DNA of 64,000 bases from Nocardiopsis eucommiae. Its GTDB lineage: Bacteria; Actinomycetota; Actinomycetes; Streptosporangiales; Streptosporangiaceae. The stretch lies in contig CP074402.1 of NCBI GenBank assembly GCA_018388625.1, positions 1,488,001-1,552,000 on the forward strand, read 5' to 3'. Shown here in pieces: positions 51,126 to 62,346 of this stretch. The notes below the pieces were generated by a model. The model ran no database searches and was not told the origin of the DNA. It was given only the letters and a program-made list of their open reading frames with translations. How positions within the stretch are numbered: the stretch's first letter is position 1; the number at the start of each line of letters is the position of its first letter. Position numbers and translations under genes: made by a program.

Positions 51126-51350
51126 CTAACGCTCTTCCGCGTTCTTGTCGCTCTTGGTGAGCTTGTCCGTCTCGTCCTGGATGTCCGAGGCGATCTTGCG
51201 GAGCGAGTCGTCGTGCTTGCGCATGTGGTGCGCGCAGAACAGGAGTTCGCCGCCGGAGTTCAGCAGCACCCGGACGTACGCCTGTGCACCACAGCGGTCG
51301 CAGCGGTCAGCAGCCGTCAGCGGCTGAGTGGGGGCAAGGGTTCCAGTCAC
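51126..51350 (-). CDS. DUF7455-like small zinc-binding protein
   Basis: 74 residues, intact. ADRCDRCGAQAYVRV and LLFCAHHMRKH give a Cx2C...CxHH set that could bind one zinc, followed by an acidic helical tail. This small protein between hrdB/sigA and parE is a recurrent actinobacterial neighbour, which supports the assignment. Function is not established. It is divergent from parE. Confidence 0.8.
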   Translation of the reverse strand: MTGTLAPTQPLTAADRCDRCGAQAYVRVLLNSGGELLFCAHHMRKHDDSLRKIASDIQDETDKLTKSDKNAEER

Positions 51351-51841
51351 TTCGCCATCCTCAATACTCGGCGTTAGTCACCTCTGACAACATCTAACCC
51401 GACCCAGACGTTCCCAACCGGGTCCCGTGTACGCCGACAGCGGAATCCGCCCGGTTCGTGTCCGTCTGGTGCCCCGTGGGGCAAATTCGTCGAACACGCT
51501 ACCTCGTTGTCGTTGTACCCCTGGGGAGGCCCGACTATCCCCGGAAAACGGGAGTATCCAGGTCGCATCCACCAGAGGTGGTAGTCTCGCGCGGGCAGGC
51601 CCGTCCGACCCCCACGTCGGTCCGCTCCGACCCGCACACGGTTCGTGGAGCCCGCCACGGCGGACCCGGCGTCGACGCCGGAGACCCGCACCCGGGGGAC
51701 ACGACCCCGCCCACACACGGCCGTGCCACGGCAAAGTCCCCGGCTCGCCGTAGCCTGGCCCCCTCAACAGTCGGCGCGGCGCGGTACAGAGGGCACGCGC
51801 CGCACAGCCACGATGGCCCTCAAGACGCAGGAGATGTCCGA
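51351..51841. other. Divergent intergenic region upstream of parE
   Basis: 491 bp between the starts of the DUF7455-like gene and parE. Open frames exist but none shows protein-like composition. No operator palindrome or clear consensus promoter was identified. Confidence 0.5.
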
Positions 51842-53947
51842 GTGACCGCCTTGACCGCAGCCGTCCACGATCCCGAGGATTACTCCGCTCGGCACCTGTC
51901 GGTCCTGGAGGGCCTCGAAGCGGTGCGCAAGCGTCCGGGCATGTACATCGGGTCCACCGACAGCCGAGGCCTGACCCACTGCATGTGGGAGATCATCGAC
52001 AACTCCGTCGACGAGGCGCTGGGCGGCTACTGCGGGCGCATCGACGTGACGCTGCACAGCGACGGATCCGTCGCCGTCAGCGACGACGGTCGCGGCATCC
52101 CCGTGGACAACGAGCCCAAGTCCGGACTCTCCGGTGTGGAACTGGTCATGACCAAGCTCCACGCCGGCGGCAAGTTCGGTTCGGGCTCCTACACCGCCTC
52201 CGGCGGCCTGCACGGTGTCGGCGCCTCCGTCGTCAACGCCCTCTCGGCCCGCGTGGACGTGGAGATCGACCGCCAGGGCCACACCCACGCCCTGAGCTTC
52301 CGCCGGGGCATCGCCGGGCGGTTCGCCGGCGCGGGCCCCGACGCCGAGTTCACCCCGGTGTCCGGCCTGGAGCAGATCCGCAAGGTCGCCAAGAAGATCA
52401 CCGGCACCCGCATCCGGTTCTGGCCGGACATGCAGATCTTCCTCAAGGACGCCGAGATCACCCGGGAGAACCTCCTCGACCGGGCCCGGCAGACCGCCTT
52501 CCTCGTCCCGGGACTGACCATCGCGGTGCGCGACGAGCGCGCCGAGGGTGAGGCCCCCTACACCGAGGAGTTCCGCTTCGACGGCGGGATCAGCGAGTTC
52601 TGCACCTTCCTCGCCCCCGACGACCCGGTCAGCGACGTCCTGCGCATCCAGGGCTCCGGCAACTTCACCGAGACTGTCCCGGTCCTGGACGAGTCCGGCC
52701 ACATGGTGCCCGCCGACGTCGAACGCCGCCTGGACGTGGACGTCGCCCTGCGCTGGGGCACCGGCTACGACACCACCGTGCGCTCCTTCGTCAACGTGAT
52801 CTCCACGCCCAAGGGCGGGACCCACATCAACGGCTTCGAGCGCGCCCTGGTCCGGGTGATCAACGACCAGCTGCGCGCGACCAAGCTCCTCAGGAACAGC
52901 GACGACCCGGTCACCAAGGACGACACCCAGGAGGGCCTGACCGCCGTCGTCACGGTGCGCCTGCCCGAGCCGCAGTTCGAGGGACAGACCAAGGAGATCC
53001 TCGGCACCTCCGCGGCCTCACGGATCGTCTCCCAGGTGGTCGGCAAGGAGCTGCGCGAGTTCCTCACCTCCACCAAGAAGGCGGAGAAGGCCAGGGCCCG
53101 CACGGTCATGGAGAAGGTCGTCGGCGCGGCCAAGGCCCGGCTCGCCGCCCGACAGCAGCGCGAGACCCAGCGCCGCAAGAACGCCCTGGAGAGTTCCGCG
53201 CTCCCCGCGAAGCTGGTGGACTGCCGCAGCGAGGGGCTGGAGCACAGCGAACTGTTCATCGTCGAGGGTGACTCCGCTCTGGGCACCGCCAAGCTCGCCC
53301 GCGACTCCGAGTTCCAGGCGCTGCTGCCCATCCGGGGCAAGATCCTCAACGTGCAGAAGTCCTCGGTCGCGGACATGCTCAAGAACGCCGAGTGCGCGGC
53401 GATCCTCCAGGTCATCGGGGCCGGGTCGGGGCGCACCTTCGACCTCGACGCGGCCCGCTACGGCCGGGTCATCCTCATGGCCGACGCGGACGTGGACGGC
53501 GCGCACATCCGCTGCCTGCTGCTCACCCTCATCTACCGGTACATGCGGCCGATGCTGGAGGCCGGGCGCGTGTACGCGGCCGTGCCGCCGCTGCACCGCA
53601 TCGAGCTGACCAACGTGCGGCGCAAGCGCGGGGCCAAGCCCGAGGACCGGTACGTCTACACCTACTCCGACGCCGAGCTCCGGCGCACCCTGCTGGATCT
53701 GGAGAAGCGCAAGATCTCCTGGAAGGAGCCGGTGCAGCGGTACAAGGGCCTGGGTGAGATGGACGCCGACCAGCTGGCCGAGACCACCATGGACCCCCGC
53801 TACCGGACCCTGCGCCGCATCCGGGTGGAACAGGCGGAGGAGGCCGCGTCCGTGTTCAACCTGCTCATGGGCAACGAGGTGGCGCCGCGCCGCAAGTTCA
53901 TCCAGGAGGGCGCCCAGGAGCTGGACCTGGAGCGCATCGACGCCTGA
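51842..53947 (+). CDS. parE: DNA topoisomerase IV subunit B (ParE-like)
   Basis: 701 residues, intact. GTG 51842 with AGGAG 9 nt upstream. GHKL ATPase: EGLEAVRKRPGMYIGS, IDNSVDEALGGYC, DDGRGIPV and GGLHGVGASVVNALS; transducer domain; TOPRIM with EGDSALGTAKLARD and MADADVDGAHIRCLLL. The C-terminal RYKGLGEMDADQLAETTMDP is shared with GyrB. Since the partner at 56708-59203 is also here and the order follows sigA as in Streptomyces, topoisomerase IV rather than gyrase is the better name. It decatenates and relaxes DNA with ATP. Confidence 0.93.
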   Translation: MTALTAAVHDPEDYSARHLSVLEGLEAVRKRPGMYIGSTDSRGLTHCMWEIIDNSVDEALGGYCGRIDVTLHSDGSVAVSDDGRGIPVDNEPKSGLSGVELVMTKLHAGGKFGSGSYTASGGLHGVGASVVNALSARVDVEIDRQGHTHALSFRRGIAGRFAGAGPDAEFTPVSGLEQIRKVAKKITGTRIRFWPDMQIFLKDAEITRENLLDRARQTAFLVPGLTIAVRDERAEGEAPYTEEFRFDGGISEFCTFLAPDDPVSDVLRIQGSGNFTETVPVLDESGHMVPADVERRLDVDVALRWGTGYDTTVRSFVNVISTPKGGTHINGFERALVRVINDQLRATKLLRNSDDPVTKDDTQEGLTAVVTVRLPEPQFEGQTKEILGTSAASRIVSQVVGKELREFLTSTKKAEKARARTVMEKVVGAAKARLAARQQRETQRRKNALESSALPAKLVDCRSEGLEHSELFIVEGDSALGTAKLARDSEFQALLPIRGKILNVQKSSVADMLKNAECAAILQVIGAGSGRTFDLDAARYGRVILMADADVDGAHIRCLLLTLIYRYMRPMLEAGRVYAAVPPLHRIELTNVRRKRGAKPEDRYVYTYSDAELRRTLLDLEKRKISWKEPVQRYKGLGEMDADQLAETTMDPRYRTLRRIRVEQAEEAASVFNLLMGNEVAPRRKFIQEGAQELDLERIDA

Positions 53948-53958
53948 CCGTCCCCCCA

Positions 53959-54020
53959 CGTGAAGGGGCCCGCGCGGGCCAGGGGTTCTCGAACCCCGGA
54001 CCCGTGCGGGCCCCTTCACG
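53959..54020. terminator. Nested two-tier hairpin terminator
   Basis: An outer 15-bp perfect stem (53959-53973 with 54006-54020) extends inward through five more pairs. It encloses a second perfect hairpin GGGGTT-CTCG-AACCCC (53982-53997). It separates parE from the convergent PLP-enzyme gene by only 12 and 8 nt. Confidence 0.82.
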
Positions 54021-54027
54021 TCTCCGC

Positions 54028-55155
54028 TCAGGGGGCCTTCGGAGGCTCCCAGACCCCGTCCGAGAGGAAACGGTCGATCGCCACCCGGTACGGGCCGGGG
54101 TCCAGGCCCCGTTCCGACACCCAGGCGTCGTTGTAGTAGCTGTGCTGGTACCGTTCGCCGCCGTCGCAGATCAGGGTGACCACACTGCCCTTGCGGCCCT
54201 CACGGAGCATCCTGGAGACCAGGTGCCACACGCCCCACAGGTTGGTGCCGGTCGATCCGCCCGCGCACCGGCCGGTGACGTCGTTGAGGTGGCGCATCGC
54301 CGCGATGCTCGCGGCGTCGGGCACCGGCATCATCAGGTCGATCACCGACGGTACGAAGCTCGGCTCCATCCTCGGACGGCCGATGCCCTCGATCCGGGAG
54401 GGCATACCCGTGGAGTAGTCGGCGGCACCGGTCACCCAACCGGGGAAGAAGGCCGAGTTCTCCGGGTCCACCACGGCCAGGCGGGTGTGCAGGCGCCGGT
54501 ACCGCAGGTAGCGGCCGATGGTCGCGGAGGTGCCGCCCGTGCCCGCGCCCACCACGATCCAGTCCGGATCGGGGTGACGCTCCATGGCGAGCTGCTCGAA
54601 GATCGACTCGGCGATGTTGTTGTTGCCGCGCCAGTCCGTGGCCCGCTCCGCGTACGTGAACTGGTCCATGTAGTGGCCGCCCGTCTCGGCGGCCAGGCGC
54701 TCGGCCTCGCCGTACATGTCCGGCGGGTTGTCGACGAAGTGGCAGCGCCCGCCGTACCGCTCGATCAGCGCGATCTTCTCCGGGCTGGTCCGCCTCGGGA
54801 CCACCGTGATGAAGTCCAGCCCCACCAGCTGCGCGAAGTACGCCTCCGACACCGCAGTGGAACCCGAACTGGCCTCCACGATCGTGGTGCCCTCGGTGAT
54901 CCACCCGTTGGCCAGCCCGTACAGGAACAGCGAACGCGCCAACCGGTGCTTGAGGCTGCCGGTGGGGTGCACCGACTCGTCCTTCAGGTACAGGTCGATG
55001 CCCCACTCCGGAGGCAGGGGGAACACGTGCAGGTGGGTGTCGGCCGAACGCGTGTCGTCGGCGACCACCCTGCGGACCGCCTCGTCCGCCCAGGAACGGG
55101 CGCTGTCGGAACATCGGTCGACCCAGGGCAGGTCAGGGTCTGGAATGGGAGCCAT
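54028..55155 (-). CDS. cds1: PLP-dependent cysteine synthase-family enzyme (cysteine desulfhydrase Cds1-like)
   Basis: 375 residues, intact. Fold-type II PLP enzyme. PLP lysine in [14 protein letters not shown] (about residue 61), substrate loop [13 protein letters not shown], phosphate-binding loop [16 protein letters not shown] and a C-terminal [14 protein letters not shown]. The pattern matches the Cds1 branch (M. tuberculosis Rv3684), which breaks L-cysteine to H2S, pyruvate and ammonia, rather than CysK/CysM. Start ATG 55155 is chosen because the homologous N-terminus begins there, although the RBS is weak and the frame stays open upstream through an intergenic repeat. Confidence 0.82.
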   Translation of the reverse strand: MAPIPDPDLPWVDRCSDSARSWADEAVRRVVADDTRSADTHLHVFPLPPEWGIDLYLKDESVHPTGSLKHRLARSLFLYGLANGWITEGTTIVEASSGSTAVSEAYFAQLVGLDFITVVPRRTSPEKIALIERYGGRCHFVDNPPDMYGEAERLAAETGGHYMDQFTYAERATDWRGNNNIAESIFEQLAMERHPDPDWIVVGAGTGGTSATIGRYLRYRRLHTRLAVVDPENSAFFPGWVTGAADYSTGMPSRIEGIGRPRMEPSFVPSVIDLMMPVPDAASIAAMRHLNDVTGRCAGGSTGTNLWGVWHLVSRMLREGRKGSVVTLICDGGERYQHSYYNDAWVSERGLDPGPYRVAIDRFLSDGVWEPPKAP

Positions 55156-55181
55156 GGTGAGGAGGGTACCCGTACCTTTTT

Positions 55182-55445
55182 GGGCCTCCGCTTCGCTTCG
55201 GCGCCTTTGCTTCGGCGCCTTTGCAGAGGGATTCTTCATCGTCGTCCGCGCCTGGCTCGTACCTCGCTGGCGGCTTGACTCCTCTTGCAGAACCCTCTCC
55301 GGCGCCTCGCTCACGTCTTTTCGGGCCTCCGCTTCGCTTCGGCCCGAGGTCCGGCGCCTTTGCAGAGGAACCTTCGGCACCTTCGGTGTGATGGCTCGTT
55401 CCTCGCGATCCCACCTGCGGCACCTCCAGAACCCTCTCCGGCGCC
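55182..55445. repeat. Two imperfect tandem copies of a ~140-bp intergenic element
   Basis: Three exact blocks recur in the same order with an offset of 139-141 bp. A 21-bp block lies at 55182-55202 and 55323-55343, a 17-bp block at 55213-55229 and 55352-55368, and a 19-bp block at 55288-55306 and 55427-55445. The first copy also holds a 14-bp TTCGGCGCCTTTGC-type local doublet. The element lies in the 404-bp gap between two minus-strand genes and has no coding signal that I trust. Confidence 0.8.
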
Positions 55446-55559
55446 GGACGGGGCACCCCCTTGTGGTTTGGGCACGCGCGCCCAGGACTCACGCTCGCCG
55501 CTGAGCAGAGCCGGTCACCCTCAGCCGCGGGGGTTACCCGTTCGAGCGCCCAAGGGGAC

Positions 55560-55886
55560 TCAGTCCAGGGATCCGCCGGACATCACCGCGTACATACGCC
55601 GGTACGTGGCCGCCTCCTCGTGGCGGCTCTGCCTCTCCAGCGTGCGTGCCAGGGCGATGTGCGCCCAGTTGTCCACCGGGTCCAGCTCGATCAGGCTGCG
55701 GAAGGCCGACTCGGCCTTGTTGAGCTGAGCGGAGTGGAAGTAGGCGCGCCCCAGCAGCTCCAGCATCGAGCGGCTGCCCGGCTCGTTCTCCACCACGGGT
55801 TCGAGGATCTGGGCGGCGTAGATGGGGTCGCCCAGCTCCATGAACATGCGGGCTCGGTTGTAGGTGTCGTAGGTGCTCTCTTCCAC
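55560..55886 (-). CDS. Small tetratricopeptide-repeat protein
   Basis: 108 residues from GTG 55886 with GAGAGGAG upstream. About two and a half TPR units: YNRARMFMELGDPIYAAQIL, RSMLELLGRAYFHSAQLNKA and NWAHIALARTLERQSRHEEA, each with the W/L-G-Y-A-P-like spacing. Probably a protein-protein adaptor. Similar stand-alone TPR proteins are widespread in actinomycetes. Partner unknown. Confidence 0.82.
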   Translation of the reverse strand: MEESTYDTYNRARMFMELGDPIYAAQILEPVVENEPGSRSMLELLGRAYFHSAQLNKAESAFRSLIELDPVDNWAHIALARTLERQSRHEEAATYRRMYAVMSGGSLD

Positions 55887-56046
55887 GGTGCTCCTCTCAG
55901 GTGTCCACCGTCCCGGGTCACAACCGCCGCGGGGGTGGCGGCATTCCCGGGGATGGGGGAGGCGGGTGCGGGGCCCGGGGGTGGTGGTGCGCACCACCCA
56001 CCAGAGTGATCCCCGCGCCGGACCCCGGTGACACCTTCCGACACGA

Positions 56047-56075
56047 CCGCCCCCGGCCGATCGGGCCGGGGGCGG
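56047..56075 (-). terminator. Carbonic anhydrase terminator, 12-bp hairpin
   Basis: CCGCCCCCGGCC (56047-56058) pairs with 56064-56075, loop GATCG; 20 nt past the stop of the minus-strand gene at 56095. Confidence 0.75.
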
Positions 56076-56094
56076 ACGCGTGGAACCAGCGGGA

Positions 56095-56623
56095 CTAGAG
56101 GTCGACCGGGGTCACCCTGCCGTTGTCCACGTCGTAGATCGCCCCGGCCACCGGCAGGCCCTTGGGCAGCAGCGGGTGGTGCCGGATGCGTTCGAGGTCG
56201 TGCTGGAGCGCGCCGAGCTGGTCGTTGTCGGTCTTGAACTCCAGGCTGCGCGTGTCCACCCCGAAGTCGTTCAGGATGAGGTCGTGGACGACGTCGTCGT
56301 TCTCCACGGACGCCATCTTGCACTTGGTGTGCGGCAGGATCAGCACACGGTCCACGCCCAGCAGGTAGACGGCCAGCACCAGCGTACGCAGGGTGTCGTC
56401 CGTGACGCGGGCGCCCGCGTTACGCAGGATCTTCGCGTCGCCCGGCTTGAGGCCGAGCATGTCCAGCGGCTCGATCCTGGAGTCCATGCACGTGACGAGG
56501 GCCAACCCCGCGCGGCCAACGGTTCGAGACCGGTGAGTGAGAAGTCGGCGGCGTAGTCGGCGTTGGAACCGAACACGTCGTCGAAAGCCCCGGGGGAGGG
56601 GTGACGTTGGTGCTGTCGCTCAC
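56095..56623 (-). CDS. Beta-class carbonic anhydrase, two frameshifts
   Basis: 176 residues after repair. Zinc enzyme interconverting CO2 and bicarbonate. The zinc ligands and dyad are visible: CMDSR (Cys, Asp-Arg) and LPHTKC (His-x2-Cys), with GDAKILRNAG between. GTG 56623 with GGGAG upstream gives VSDSTNVTPPPG. Breaks are within 56588-56596 (repaired: PPGAFDDVFGSNADY) and at 56506-56509 (repaired: AARGLALVTCMDSR). It is of the short actinobacterial beta-CA type without a transporter fusion. Cytosolic. Confidence 0.87.
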
Positions 56624-56707
56624 TTGTGGTGACTCCCTGTGTCGTATGGGTGCATGGACTGCCGTGCACACAGGTAAGCACACCCGTGCGCACGGCTGGC
56701 GTGAAAC

Positions 56708-59203
<2,496 letters not shown>

Positions 59204-59304
59204 GTCCGTAATTCTGGCCTGTGCCAGGGACTGAAACGTACGGGGCCGCGTGGTTGGGCGTGTGTGAGTCGCGCGACTGGGGGTTTCGCACCGTCTTCGA
59301 CCCG

Positions 59305-59340
59305 GTTTTCCGTCCCCGGGAGGGCCCGGGGACGGAAAAC
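59305..59340 (-). terminator. GH81 gene terminator, 16-bp perfect hairpin
   Basis: Arms 59305-59320 and 59325-59340, loop AGGG, 72 nt after the stop of the glucanase gene. The outer part of the stem carries four A-T pairs (GTTTTC/GAAAAC), unusual in this genome. Confidence 0.78.
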
Positions 59341-59411
59341 ACGACTCGCGTGTCGCGCGCGTGCCCTCCTCCGCGCGCCCGGTCACGGGAGGGCGCGCCG
59401 AGGAGCGGCGG

Positions 59412-61753
59412 TCAGCCGGTGGTCACGGCGGTCTCCCCGGCCGGGACCTCCAGGGAGGTGCCGTCGGAGAAGGTGACGGTGAGCGGGCCCGTGCCCGGGT
59501 TGAAGGCGGTGTACGTGCTGGTCCCGCCCTTGTCGAACACCGCGTAGTGGGCGGTGTCGGCGGTCACGGACACGTCCACGGTGCCGAACTCCGCGAGGGT
59601 GGAGACCCACTGGTAGGTGTGCGGCTTGGAGCCGCCCGCCTCGGGTTCGTAGGTCTGCCACTGCTCCTCGAACATCCTGAGGGCGTCGTCACCGTCGGAG
59701 AGCGCGCGGTGGGCCCAGTGGATGTCCCGCCAGATGTCCGGCTCACCGCCGAGCTTGTCCACGAGTGACTCGTAGATCACCCCGGCGTGCTCGGGGTCGT
59801 GCCCGAGGTACAGGGAACCCGCGGTGATGGGCAGGTAGTTGATGCCGTAGTGCTCCTCGTGGCCGCCGTCCCACCAGATGCGGTAGTCGCCGCCGTCGCC
59901 CCAGACCATGCCCACGACGTCCTCGGGGTAGTCCTCGGGGAAGGTGTCCCCGCCCGCGTTCTGCCAGTAGCGGGCGATGGTGGAGGCCTGGGTGGTGTGG
60001 AGGTAGACGCCGAGGTCGCGCAGCTCCTCGTCGCCGGTCAGCGCGCCGAAGTGGGCGGTGGCGGCGGCGAAGTGCATGCCCTCGGAGGAGGACTCCTGGT
60101 TGTTGCCGGCGGCGAACCCGGCGTGGCCGGAGGCCCAGCCGTGTCCGGCGTAGGGGAGAAGGAGCGCAGCCGGGGGAACATGTCCCCGTCGGTACCGGCC
60201 ACGTCCTGGATGAGCAGGCGGATCATGCCTCCCCAGGCGTCCTCGTCGGCCCAGTCGCGATCGTAGCGGGCGACAACGGCGGCGGCCGAGACGAAGTAGC
60301 CGTAGTGGAAGTCGTGGTCGTTGAGTTCGGTGGCGGCCCCGAAGCTGTCGGGGTAGCCGAGCATCGTGCCCCACTCCTCGTCGTAGTGGAACTGGCGGGT
60401 TCCTCCGGCGGTGAGCCAGTCCTCCAGGCGCTCCTGGACCAGGGCGAGGAGTTCGTCCCGGGCCTCGGTGTGGCCGATGGAGTCCGCGATGGGGATGAGC
60501 TGCGCGAGGCGGCCCATGGCCTTGCCGTCCCAGTAGGTGTCGCCGGGCTCGGGGAAGAGCTCCTCCTCCGCGAGGACGTCGTCGATCAGTGCGGCCAGCC
60601 GGTCGTGGTCGGCGGCGTCGACGGTGGGCAGGCTGGGCATGATGCCCTGCGTGGTGAGTTCGGTGGTGAAGGAGGCGCCCTCGGAGACCTTCATCTCGCC
60701 GCGCGGGGAGGCGTAGGCGAGGTCGGTGAGGTCGCCCGTGACGTTGGCCCACTGGTGCGGGTAGAGGGCGGTGAGGGTTCCGGTCTCCTCGCCCTCCCTG
60801 GCCTCGGTCTCCAGCCGGTAGGTGCTGGTGAGGGAGGACGCCGCCTCGTCGTAGTCGTACTCCACGACCGAGCCGGTGACGAAGGAGTGGGCGTAGGGGG
60901 CGAAGGTGTCCAGGTCCTCGGGTGAGGGCAGGACGGCCACCGAGTAGTACCCGTCGTCGCCGGTGTCCGCGGTGAGGGTGTCACCGGAGACGGACCAGGG
61001 CGAGTCGGAGGGCGCGAACAGGGCGTAGTGCCTGCCGTTGACGGTGGCGCCGACGGTGGAGCCGTCCTCGTGCCAGATCTCGGGGGTGCCGGAGAAGGTC
61101 ACCTCGGCCCCGGCGCCCTCGGTCTCGGCGTAGGCGAAGGGGAGTCCCTGGCCGATGGTGACGCGCAGCTGGGCCCCGCCGCCCTCCCACTGGGCGGTGA
61201 CCGTCCAGTCGCCGCTGTCGGCGGTCCGGGTGTCGGGGGAGTCGAGCCCGGCGGCCCCCAGGGTGAGGTCGGAGACGGCCGTGTACTCGTACTTGAGGTC
61301 GTCGCCGACCATCTGGTGGGAGTCGGGGTAGCCCATGTCGAGGCCGCCCTCGTGGGGCTTGTAGCTCAGGGGGTGCGCGAAGAGGTTCTCGCCGTGGGGG
61401 TTGTCAGGGTAGCGCTGGAAGATCAGCGAGGACCACCACTCGTTGGTGGGGGCCGGGCCCGTGTGCTCGTCGGTGACCTTGGGCGAGACGGGGGCGCCGT
61501 TGAGGTCGGAGGGGCCGGAGGCGCCCTCGGGGCGGGTGCTGGTGTAGCTGCCGGAGCCGACCGGGACCTCGGCCGCGCCCTCGGCGGAGACCGGGGTGAC
61601 GGAGGTGGGGCCGGTGACCGCGAGGGCCGTGCCGCCGACCACGAGGGCGGAGGCGGCGGCGAGCAGACCGAGGGAGGTCCGCGTCCGCGGTTGTGCGTGT
61701 CGGGGGAAGCGGGGGAGGAAGCCGCTGGTGGGGCGGCCTCGTGGTTGCGCCAT
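59412..61753 (-). CDS. Secreted GH81 endo-beta-1,3-glucanase, frameshifted
   Basis: 780 residues after repair. A long basic N-terminus and hydrophobic core (RTSLGLLAAASALVVGG) form an export signal. The GH81 domain begins PTNEWWSSLIF and FAHPLSYK. Its (alpha/alpha)6 part contains LNDHDFHYGYFVSAAAVVARY, with candidate acid Asp, and GHGWASGHAGFAAGNNQESSSE, with the conserved catalytic glutamates. The frame breaks at 60153-60156; one added base gives SFSPYAGHGWASGHAG. No carbohydrate-binding module is seen; the C-terminal about 70 residues are a small beta domain. It degrades fungal or algal beta-1,3-glucan. A CebR/CelR-type box lies 39 bp before the start. Confidence 0.87.
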
Positions 61754-61791
61754 CGTCTGCCTTTCGTGCTTCTCTCAAGGGGCGACCGGTT

Positions 61792-61805
61792 CGGGAGCGC
61801 TCCCA
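61792..61805. promoter_or_regulatory. CebR/CelR-type operator
   Basis: CGGGAGCGCTCCCA contains the 12-bp perfect palindrome GGGAGCGCTCCC and differs by one base from the known LacI-family CebR (Streptomyces) and CelR (Thermobifida) site TGGGAGCGCTCCCA. It lies just upstream of the minus-strand glucanase gene (start 61753). Confidence 0.85.
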
Positions 61806-62346
61806 TTAGGGGGCTGAGCCCTGGCGTCGAGTGTTCAGGTGACACTCGGTGAGCGCAATGCCACATAACTGGAAAGTTTCCATTCTGTTACCGCTGGCCC
61901 CCGTCCACGGAACCGGACACCACCGGGAACCACGCCCCCATCGAGATCCGGGTCCCGCTTGGCTGCCTGGGACGGACACCGAACAGGAACCACCCCCTCA
62001 CCGGGGAAGTGGACCCTGCTCGGGTGCCTGGGGCCGATCACCGCCCGGGATGGGACACCGTCGGTGAGCGGGCCCGGGGCGCCGCCGGTCATCGACCGGA
62101 CACCACCAGGGGCCGGTCTCCATCCGGTAGTCCGGTAGTTCGGGAGCCGGACGCCGCCGGAGGAGCGGGCGCGCGCCGGAGCCGCCGGAGGAGCCGCTGC
62201 GGGCCGCGTCGCGGGGCACCCGGGGCGGGTCCGCCTGAGAGCTTGCCCACGGCACCGACGCGCCGACCCGTCCGCGGGGGCGCCCCGGAACCGTCGTGCC
62301 TGTGGACGACCCCCTCCACCCCCACCGCCTCTGGTACCAAGGAGTC
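61806..62346. other. Intergenic region between GH81 gene and recQ-like gene
   Basis: About 540 bp. 61924-61980 and 61984-62042 look like a degraded 60-bp tandem repeat (shared GGAACCAC and TGCCTGGG blocks). I see no gene with protein-like composition, and no clear promoter for the helicase. Confidence 0.45.

Noticed and set aside
53982..53997. tRNA T-arm-like GGGGTTC...GAACCCC hinting at a tRNA remnant after parE
   Set aside because: It is the inner hairpin of a symmetrical terminator; no acceptor, D or anticodon arm surrounds it.
55182..55445. CRISPR-like array
   Set aside because: Only two copies, of about 140 bp, imperfect, with no uniform spacers and no cas genes in the window.
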